Of a stretch of 64,000 bases of DNA, positions 8,337 to 15,966 are shown piece after piece (within the stretch, counting starts at the first letter, position 1; each line of letters begins with the position of its first letter). The position numbers and the translations under genes are program-made. Source of the DNA: Alteriqipengyuania bathyomarina_B. GTDB taxonomy: Bacteria; Pseudomonadota; Alphaproteobacteria; Sphingomonadales; Sphingomonadaceae. The stretch is from positions 124,001-188,000 of the forward strand of contig NZ_JBCFZM010000001.1 in NCBI RefSeq assembly GCF_038594605.1, read 5' to 3'. The notes beneath the pieces were generated by a model. It was not told where the DNA came from, did not search any database, and saw only the letters and a list, made by a program, of their open reading frames with translations.

Positions 8337-9317
8337 ATGACGCCCAATCAAGCAAATGGCTTGCAAGCGCGCCGGGTTCTCGTCCTCGGGGGGACGGGCA
8401 CGATCGGCCGCGCAACGGTGCGGGCGCTGGTCGCGCGCGGGCACGAGGTTGTCTGCCTGGTACGGCGCGAGCGGCATGGGCCTCCCGGCGCAGAATTGCG
8501 CGATTGCGAAGTGACCGACCCCGCCGCGCTGGCGAACGATGGCATCCGGGGGCAGCGGTTCGATGTGATGCTCTCCTGCCTTGCATCGCGGACAGGGACG
8601 CCAGATGACGCATGGCGGATCGATCATGACGCGCATCTGGGCGCGCTGCATCAGGCGCAGGCGGCGGGGATATCGCATATGATTTTGCTATCCGCGATCT
8701 GCGTTCAGAAGCCGAAACTGGAATTCCAGCGGGCGAAGCTGGCTTTCGAACGCGCGCTGATCGAATCCAGCATCGACTACACGATCGTGCGGCCCACCGC
8801 GTTCTTCAAATCGCTTTCGGGTCAGGTCGAGCGCGTGCGGCAGGGCAAGCCCTTCATGGTATTCGGCGATGGCACGCTGACCGCCTGCAAGCCGATCAGC
8901 GACGATGACCTCGCCGACTATTTGGCGGACTGCATCGACAATCCCGAGCGGCGCAACCGCATCCTGCCTATTGGCGGTCCGGGAGAGGCGATTACTCCGC
9001 TGATGCAGGCGGAGAAACTGTTCGCCATGCTCGAAGAGGCACCGCGCATCAGGCATGTGCCGGTGGCGTTGCTGGATTCCATTGTTCTGATGCTCGCAAC
9101 CCTGGGACGTTTCGTGCCGACCTTCCGGGCCAAGGCCGAACTCGCGCGGATCGGGCGCTATTATGCGACCGAGTCGATGCTCGTGTGGGACCCGGAGAGC
9201 GCGCGCTACGATGCTGCAGCGACACCCTCGGCAGGCTCCGACACGCTGTTCGACTATTACGAGCGCCTGCTGAGCGGCGAAGAACAAGCCGAGCGCGGCG
9301 AGCACGCGGTGTTCTAG
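8337..9317 (+). CDS. bciA: Divinyl chlorophyllide a 8-vinyl-reductase BciA
   Basis: A 326-residue atypical short-chain dehydrogenase. It has the NAD(P) motif LGGTGTIG (residues 17-24) and long stretches typical of BciA: SCLASRTGTPDDAWRIDHDA, LLSAICVQKPKLEFQ, IVRPTAFFKSLSGQVERVR, FGDGTLTACKPISDDDLADY and GRYYATESMLVWDPESARYD. BciA reduces the C8-vinyl group of divinyl (proto)chlorophyllide in bacteriochlorophyll a synthesis. No other photosynthesis gene is in the window, which fits the common placement of bciA outside the main photosynthesis cluster. The frame is intact. It runs divergently from the helicase and converges on the broken diguanylate cyclase gene, with 3 bases between the stops. 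Confidence 0.9.
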   Translation: MTPNQANGLQARRVLVLGGTGTIGRATVRALVARGHEVVCLVRRERHGPPGAELRDCEVTDPAALANDGIRGQRFDVMLSCLASRTGTPDDAWRIDHDAHLGALHQAQAAGISHMILLSAICVQKPKLEFQRAKLAFERALIESSIDYTIVRPTAFFKSLSGQVERVRQGKPFMVFGDGTLTACKPISDDDLADYLADCIDNPERRNRILPIGGPGEAITPLMQAEKLFAMLEEAPRIRHVPVALLDSIVLMLATLGRFVPTFRAKAELARIGRYYATESMLVWDPESARYDAAATPSAGSDTLFDYYERLLSGEEQAERGEHAVF

Positions 9318-9320
9318 GGC

Positions 9321-11282
9321 TCAGGAGAGCCATTCGGAGCGGTTACGCCCGGCATCCTTGGCTGCGTAGAGGGCCTTGTCGACGGCTTCGAGAACGGCTC
9401 GGCGGTCCTGCTCGCTGTCGGCGACGTCCTCGGGAATCTTCATTGCACCTGCACTGACGGTCAGTTTGCCGGTGGGGCTCTTGGCATGGGGAATTGCGAT
9501 CCCGGCAACCGCGCGCACGGCCGCCTCGACCGCGCCTTGCGCGCCGTCGGTCGCCGAACACGGAACGATCGCCGCGATCTCCTCTCCGCCATAGCGGTAG
9601 ATCGAAGCTCCGGGTAACGCAGCGCCGATCTGCGCGACGACTTTTTCGAGGGCCCTGTCGCCGGCCACATGGCCGTAGTGATCGTTGTAAGGCTTGAAGA
9701 AGTCGACATCGAACAGGGCCAGCACAATGCAGGTGCCTTCGCTCGCATCGAGCATGCCCTGACGAAGATCCTGGTCGAATGCGCGTCGGTTCAACGCGCC
9801 GGTCAGCGAGTCCTTGCGGCTCTGATCGAGCAGCTGCTGGTTCGCGAGTTCGAGCTGCATGGTCCGTTCGGCAACCGTGCGTTCAAGCCCGGTCCGCATA
9901 TTCTCGATCTTGTCGGCCATGCGCCGGAAGCTGCGCGCTAGCGTTCCGATCTCGTCGTCCCGGCGAACCGGCAGGTCATGGTCGCTGCCTGCCACCGAAC
10001 CATAATGACCATCGGCCACGTAATGCGACGCCTGCGTCAGCTTCCTGATCGGCTTTGAGACGCTGGTCCGCAGCACGATGATGGCCGTCAGAATGAACGC
10101 TCCGAACAGCACCGCGATCAGGATCAGGACCGAACCGGCGGAACGCAGCGCGCGGGCCTCTACCTGCGCTTTTGGGTGAACAGTCACCAGCCACCAACCG
10201 GGCCCGGCGATGCGGGTACTGGCGACATAGGCATCCAGAGCAGGGTCGAACTCGACATTGGCCTGATCGGCAAAGTCTGGATCGCGCTGTTGCAACCGGC
10301 GATAGACGCTGCTCAGCGCCGGATTTCCGGTTTGCGCGACATTGATCTGGCCGGCATCTTCGGGAAGACCGTGGAGCCCCTTGGGGTAGGCCACCAGCTT
10401 GCCATCGCGCGACAGGATCATGTCGTAGGTTCCGTCGGGCGCGCCGTCGACGACGTTGGCGATCAAGTCGTTCAGGCTCACGTCGAGGCTCGGGGTGAAG
10501 AGGTGGCGGCCCTGCCAGTCGACCGGCTTCTGAAACGTGATGGTCCAGTTCGAAGCTGTCGCATCGTAATAGAGGCCGGTCCAGACCGGTTCGCGGGTCG
10601 GATTATAGGCCTGCAGGGTGGAGCGCAGCACCGACCCTTTGGTCATATTCAGATCGCTCGCGGCGTCGAGGCCCCACGCCACCTCGGGCCAATAGATGAC
10701 CAGCGCGTTTTCGGGCAGGCATGCATGGACGTTGGTGAAATCGGCCGACGCGCCCGGACCGAACATGGCCACGGTCTCGTAGGTGAGGATAAGGCGCCGC
10801 TGCAGTTCGGGCGTCAGGTTCGGGCGTTCGCGGGACATAAAGCCCGAAACGCCGGTGCGGCCGATGCGCGCGTCCCCTCCCTCGGGAGTTGCCACGTGAT
10901 ATTCGGGCCGCAGACGGATGGTGCCGTCGCCGGGGCGGAATTAATAGTTGGAAAAGTCGGTCGAGCTCGCGACAGAAGGATCGGAATAGAGCGCGACGAA
11001 CTTCTCGGCCATGCGGTCGGTCAGCTTTTCGGCGTCGAGAAAGCGCTGGCTTTCATATTGCCCCCGCAGTTCGATCTGCGTTTTCCACTCGCCGACCAGC
11101 GTATCCTCGGCCTCGTTCCTGGCGGCAAAGAATGAGAACAGCGCGACGATCCCCGCTGCGCAGAAAGCCAGCACGATCATGCGCAGAGCGACCTTGCGCG
11201 TGAAAGACACGCGCTTGCGGTCGAAACCATCTTCGGCGGGGAGACCAACCTCGCCGGGAACAAGAGTTCCGTCGTGCTTCAC
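9321..11282 (-). pseudogene. Membrane sensor diguanylate cyclase interrupted by an in-frame TAA
   Basis: Read in one frame this locus gives a 652-residue sensor split by a single TAA at 10941-10943 (codon 114). Before the stop are a transmembrane segment (about residues 29-50) and the start of an extracytoplasmic sensor domain. After it, in the same frame, come the rest of a dCache-like domain (TFQKPVDWQGRHLFTPSLDV), a second membrane helix (SAGSVLILIAVLFGAFILTA), HAMP, a coiled coil and a GGDEF domain with the variant signature GGEEI. No RxxD inhibitory site precedes it. Codon use stays coding across the stop. The downstream part could start at GTG 10895 but would lack the first membrane helix. 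Either a null allele or a sequencing error. Confidence 0.8.
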
Positions 11283-11433
11283 TAACGTCCGATCATCACT
11301 TCCCGATGACCAGCAGCGCTATGGGACGATGGTTAACATCGGGTAAGGAATGCGGCCGGACATCCTCGAATTCAGGGCAAATTTCTGTCGAGGATGTCTA
11401 AGAGTGGGCGTACCAAGGGCATTGCCCCGGCGC

Positions 11434-14400
11434 CTACTCCCACCAGTACCGCGCGCGTTCGCTATCCCCGGTGACGGTCTCGTTCATCGTCGTCGCATCA
11501 TAGGCGCGCCCACCGATCACCACCGTCTCCACCCGTTCGGTGTTGCGGATATTGGCGAGCGGGTCGCCGTCGATGATGACGAGGTCGGCGAGCTTGCCCG
11601 GCTCCAGCGAGCCGATCTCCCGATCCATTCCGAGCGATTGGGCAGGCACGATGGTAGCCGCGCGCAGCGCTTCCAGCGGGCTCATGCCGCCGCGCACGAA
11701 GGACCAGATTTCCCAGTGCGTGCCGATCCCGGCCTGCTGCCCGTGCGCGCCGATAGAGACCAGCACGCCCGCATCGGCGATCTTCTTCGCCTCGCGCGCC
11801 ACATCGTCATCGATGAAATCGCCCTCGGGTGCGGTCGTGCGCCGCGCATTGCCTGCGCGCAGGATCGCGGGCGGGGTGTGCGCCTGGAGCAGCGGCTGCG
11901 CGAAGACGTCGGTCGCCTGTCGCCAGTAGGGATCACCAGCCAGCCCGCCATATCCGACCACCAGCGTGGGGGTGTAATTGGTGTTCGACTGGCCGAAGAA
12001 CTGCACCACGTCGTCATACATGGTCATGACCGGGATGTTGTGCTCCAGCGTGGAGTTGCCGTCCGCGATCAGGTTCAGGTCCATGCCGAACAGCGATCCG
12101 CCTTCGGCCACCACCAGCATGTTCTCGCGCCGCGCCGCTTCGACGACCATCTGGCGCTGGTCGCGGCGGGGCTGGTTGTAGTTCTTCACGCTCGGCGCGC
12201 CTTCGGCCTTCAGCCGGCGGACATGGTCGAGCGCGTCGGCCAGCGTATCGATCTGCGCATAGGCGCCCGGCGCGCGCGCGCCGTAGATGATCCGCCCGGT
12301 GCTGAACATGCGCGGGCCGACGATGCGTCCGGTGCGCTGCATGTCTTCGGCCACGAAGAAGGTCGTGCCGCTGGATGGATCATGGATGGTCGTGGTGCCC
12401 AGAGCGAGGGTCTGGAGCAGGTTCCAGTTCTGCTCGGGCACCAGATCGCCATCGCCGTAGGACCCATGGGCGTGCGCATCGACGAAGCCGGGCAGGATCG
12501 TTTTGCCGCGCGCGTCGATCGTCGGCGTGCCTGCGGGGTAGGTCATCGCGGCGGTCGGCCCGACGGCGGTGATCCGCCCGTCCTTGATGAGGATCGTCGC
12601 GTTCTCGATGATGCCGCCATCCTCGTTCGCCATGGTAACGACCTTGGCGCCAGTGATTGCGAGGCTCCCGGTGGAAAGCGCCGCGCGCTCGGTCCGCAGC
12701 ATCGACACGCCGGTTTCCGGCGGCTGGTATGTGGCGCGCTCATCACCCTCGGCGGGCGGAGCGGAGGGGAACAGCTGCGAGAGCGATGCGGTGTAAAGCG
12801 TCGGGCCGAGCGACCAGTGAACCTTGTCGCCCCCGCTCGACCAGTGGACATAATCGGCGGCGGAATCGGACAGTTCGACCACCGGGAGCGCTTTGGCCCC
12901 GGCGGAGATGCTGACCGCCTGGCCGCCCGGCATCAGCGGCATCGCGAAGGCATCGTAATTCTCGGTAAAGGCGAAGAACTTGCCCGAGGGCGAGACGCGA
13001 TATCCCGTGACCAGATCGCCCTTCGCGTGGACGCGCATGGCCTCGCCGTTGAGATCGGTGGAGACGAGCTGCTGCGCGCCGCCATCAGACCCGGTCATGA
13101 AAATTCGATCGCTGCTCGCACCGAAATGCGGATCGCCCATCGACCGGGTGACCAGCGTCTGCGTGCCGCCGCTTGCAGGGATGCGATAGACGCCCGGATC
13201 GTCGCTATATTCGGGCGCAGTCAGGTAACCGCCCGATCCGCGCTCGAAGACGATGGTCGATCCGTCGGGCGAGAAGACGGGGCGGGAATAGTGGCCCGGG
13301 CGGGTCGTGATCGCGCGGTCGCCGCGTCCGTTCGCGCCGACGGCGCGGATCTGGCCGAGGCCGCTGTCGGTCCAGCGGACATAGACGATGCGCGATCCGT
13401 CGCGCGACCAGCTGGGATAGAGCTCCATGCCGTCGTCGGCATTCGTCAGCCGCCGCATCGCGCCGCCGCCTGCGGGCATGGTGTAGAGCCGGCCGAGGCT
13501 TTCGAACACGACCGTCCGGCCATCGGGCGAAACCTCGGCGAAGCGGGGCATGGTCACCTCGACGGTGGCTTGCTCGACCGGGATGACCGGGTGCGGCGCT
13601 CTTGCCACGCCGCGCGTGTCGTCGATGGTAAAGGGGATGACGCGCGCATTGCTGCCGTCCGCATCGACGCGGCGGATCTTGCCGCCGACCCAAAACACGA
13701 TCGAGCGGCTGTCGGGCGTCCAGTCCATGTTCGGATAGACCCCGGTGACCGCCCAGGTTTCCTGCACGTCCTGATCGAGATCGTCGTAGATCTTGCGCGT
13801 CGCGCCGCTCTCGAGATCCTTGACGTACAGTTTGGAGCGGGTGTTCTCGCGCCGCACGAAGGCGATCATCTTGCCGTCGGGCGAAGGGGTGGGGCGCACA
13901 GCGCCGCCGAGCCCGCTGACCGCCGTCGTGACCTCCCCGCGTTCCAGGTCGTAGCGTTCGATGTTGAACAGGTTGGTGTTCGAATCCTGCGCATATTCGA
14001 AGATCGGGCCACCGGTGATATTGCGCGTGTAGTAGATCGCGCTGCCGTCGGGCGCGTAGATCGGCTCGCCCAGTTCCTTCTGGTGCTGCGGATTGGGCCG
14101 CTCGACCAGCGCGACGCCGCTGCCGCCAGAGACGTGGTAGAGCCAGACCTCGCCCGTGCCGAGCGAACGCCCGGTCGTGAAGTGCTTCTTGGCGGCGATG
14201 AACTGCCCGTCGGGCGACCAGGTCGGCTGGTGCATCAGCCGGAAATCTTCCTTGGTCAGCTGCCGCTTGTCCGACCCGTCGGCATTCATGATCCAGATAT
14301 TGTCGCCGCCCCCGCGATCCGAGGTGAAGGCGATCCGCGTGCCGTCGGGCGAGAAGCGCGGCTGCACCTCCCATGCGAGGCCTTCGGCGATCCGCGTGGG

Positions 14401-14775
14401 CGTGCCGCCCTCGATCGGCATGGTGTAGATGTCGCCCAGCACGTTGAACGCGACCATGCGCCCGTCGGGCGAGACATCGACGTCGACCCAGGTGGCTTCA
14501 TCGGTGCGGATCGCAACCTGCTCGATCGCGACACCGGGCGGATTGCTGACGTCCCACTCGGGCTCTTCGTCGTTCGCGGCGATGGATCCGCCGGTCGCGT
14601 CGTCTTCGGGCGACTGTTCGGGCAGCGTGTCGATCCCGGTGACGGGCCGCAGGCTCTCGTCCTCGGGCGCTTCGGTTTCCTCGACCGGGTCGGCCTGTGC
14701 CTCTCGCTGCGGCGCCTGCGCCAATGCAGTGGTGGAGAGGAGCGCCGTGGTGAGGAGGAGAAGGGAGGTTTTCAT
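11434..14775 (-). CDS. Exported PD40 beta-propeller / amidohydrolase fusion protein
   Basis: A 1113-residue protein with an N-terminal signal peptide (MKTSLLLLTTALLSTTALAQ). The first two thirds repeat TolB/PD40 blades (SPDGRMVAF, SPDGTRIAFTSDRGG, SPDGKMIAFVRRE, SPDGRTVVFESLG, SPDGSTIVFERGS). From about residue 700 there is an amidohydrolase domain with metal motif PGFVDAHAHGSYGDGD and a late IGSLEPGKLADLVIIDGDP. The family is common in sphingomonads and xanthomonads; the natural substrate is unknown. The propeller may bind peptides or glycans, by analogy with TolB. The opposite strand is open for most of this length, but only this strand shows recognisable domains. Confidence 0.88.
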   Translation of the reverse strand: MKTSLLLLTTALLSTTALAQAPQREAQADPVEETEAPEDESLRPVTGIDTLPEQSPEDDATGGSIAANDEEPEWDVSNPPGVAIEQVAIRTDEATWVDVDVSPDGRMVAFNVLGDIYTMPIEGGTPTRIAEGLAWEVQPRFSPDGTRIAFTSDRGGGDNIWIMNADGSDKRQLTKEDFRLMHQPTWSPDGQFIAAKKHFTTGRSLGTGEVWLYHVSGGSGVALVERPNPQHQKELGEPIYAPDGSAIYYTRNITGGPIFEYAQDSNTNLFNIERYDLERGEVTTAVSGLGGAVRPTPSPDGKMIAFVRRENTRSKLYVKDLESGATRKIYDDLDQDVQETWAVTGVYPNMDWTPDSRSIVFWVGGKIRRVDADGSNARVIPFTIDDTRGVARAPHPVIPVEQATVEVTMPRFAEVSPDGRTVVFESLGRLYTMPAGGGAMRRLTNADDGMELYPSWSRDGSRIVYVRWTDSGLGQIRAVGANGRGDRAITTRPGHYSRPVFSPDGSTIVFERGSGGYLTAPEYSDDPGVYRIPASGGTQTLVTRSMGDPHFGASSDRIFMTGSDGGAQQLVSTDLNGEAMRVHAKGDLVTGYRVSPSGKFFAFTENYDAFAMPLMPGGQAVSISAGAKALPVVELSDSAADYVHWSSGGDKVHWSLGPTLYTASLSQLFPSAPPAEGDERATYQPPETGVSMLRTERAALSTGSLAITGAKVVTMANEDGGIIENATILIKDGRITAVGPTAAMTYPAGTPTIDARGKTILPGFVDAHAHGSYGDGDLVPEQNWNLLQTLALGTTTIHDPSSGTTFFVAEDMQRTGRIVGPRMFSTGRIIYGARAPGAYAQIDTLADALDHVRRLKAEGAPSVKNYNQPRRDQRQMVVEAARRENMLVVAEGGSLFGMDLNLIADGNSTLEHNIPVMTMYDDVVQFFGQSNTNYTPTLVVGYGGLAGDPYWRQATDVFAQPLLQAHTPPAILRAGNARRTTAPEGDFIDDDVAREAKKIADAGVLVSIGAHGQQAGIGTHWEIWSFVRGGMSPLEALRAATIVPAQSLGMDREIGSLEPGKLADLVIIDGDPLANIRNTERVETVVIGGRAYDATTMNETVTGDSERARYWWE

Positions 14776-14916
14776 GCGTTGTCCCGCTGCTGGATCGTTG
14801 CGGACCAGCCTAGAGCGGGCACGCGACAGCGCAAGGGCAAGGCAGCGGGTATGACCCGTCTATCGCGCGAAAGGGGAGGGCGAAACCGCACCGGGAGCCA
14901 CCCTCCATCTGCGCGA

Positions 14917-15966
14917 CTATTGCGCTGGTGCTTTCTCCAGCGCTTCGAGGATTGACGCCCACGAGACCAGCTTGAAGTTCTGGGCGGAGGGCGGGTTGAT
15001 CCCGTCCTGCGCCACGAACAGGCCTGCCGGATAATCCGGCCCGAAGCTGCCAGTACGCAGTCCGATCCCGTCGGTTTCCTCGGTCGCCCCGAGGGTTCCT
15101 TGCGCGATCCGGAAGCGGCCGAGCGGTTCCATGCCGGGCAGCTTGTAGACCGCATAAGCATTGTCGCCCTGGCTCGAAGCGACGAGGTAACCGCCGTCCG
15201 TGCCTTCTGGGGCGAGCGCCAAGCCTTCGACATCCGCGACCAGCATTTTGTTGTCCACGGTCGCGACTAGTTCCTTGTCGCCGCTGCGCATGTCGATTGC
15301 CCAGATGCCCGCCGCTTCCTCGCCGATATAGAGCGTGTTCGTGCGCGGATCGACGACGCAGCCTTCGGGCTGGCTCGGTACGGTGGTGAGGACCGAAGTG
15401 CTGCCGGTCGCGCCGGAGCCGTCAGCTGCCAGCCTCACCTGCGTGCGGTAGATCACGCCTTCCTTGGGCGCGCTGAAGATATCGACCGTGCCATCTGCGG
15501 CAGGCGCGCCCATGCACACGCCGTAGCCTTCGCCTTCGCCCACTTCGATCCGTGCGATCCGGGTGAGCTTGGCCGACGCGGTGTCGAGCGTGGCGATCAG
15601 CAGGTGCGCGGTCGCCGGATCGGTCCGGTCGCTGGCGGCGACGATCACCCGGCCATCGGCAAGTTCGACCAGGTCCACATTGTTGTAGAGCCCGCCGCCG
15701 AGGAAGGCGAGATCGCGGCCCTGCAGGTCGTAGACGTGCAGGCCCGCCTTCTTGTCGGTCCCCACGATCAGGCTCTTCGCCGGATCGACCGGGTTGCGCC
15801 AGATGGCGGGATCGTCGGCCGCATCGTCGTTGGCGGTGCCGACCGGCGCGGTTTCGGCGGTGGCGAAAACCGACACTGCCGGATCGCCGATGATGGGGGT
15901 GGTGGCGCAGCCGCCCACCGCCAGCGTGAGGCTGGCGATGGCGACGGATTGGAAATGCATGCTCAT
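14917..15966 (-). CDS. Beta-propeller phytase (lipoprotein)
   Basis: A 349-residue protein with a lipoprotein signal (LTLAVGGC, Cys about 20). The body matches beta-propeller 3-phytases: DDAADDPAIWRNPVDPAKSL, GTDKKAGLHVYDLQG, VDLVELADG, PEGCVVDPRTNTLYIGEE, VADVEGLAL and VASSQGDNAYAVY. The conserved Asp/Glu residues coordinate calcium and phytate phosphates. The family removes phosphate from inositol hexakisphosphate at the cell surface. Its ATG overlaps the TGA of the TonB-receptor gene (TGATG on the coding strand), so the two are translationally coupled. This pairing supports joint uptake and hydrolysis of phytate-like organophosphates. Confidence 0.92.
   Translation of the reverse strand: MSMHFQSVAIASLTLAVGGCATTPIIGDPAVSVFATAETAPVGTANDDAADDPAIWRNPVDPAKSLIVGTDKKAGLHVYDLQGRDLAFLGGGLYNNVDLVELADGRVIVAASDRTDPATAHLLIATLDTASAKLTRIARIEVGEGEGYGVCMGAPAADGTVDIFSAPKEGVIYRTQVRLAADGSGATGSTSVLTTVPSQPEGCVVDPRTNTLYIGEEAAGIWAIDMRSGDKELVATVDNKMLVADVEGLALAPEGTDGGYLVASSQGDNAYAVYKLPGMEPLGRFRIAQGTLGATEETDGIGLRTGSFGPDYPAGLFVAQDGINPPSAQNFKLVSWASILEALEKAPAQ

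Noticed and set aside
11350..14955. A 1201-codon frame open on the plus strand
   Set aside because: It is antisense to the PD40/amidohydrolase gene, has no domain resemblance, is Arg/His/Gly-rich as expected from a GC-rich complement, and lacks a ribosome-binding site. The minus-strand gene has clear motifs and a signal peptide.
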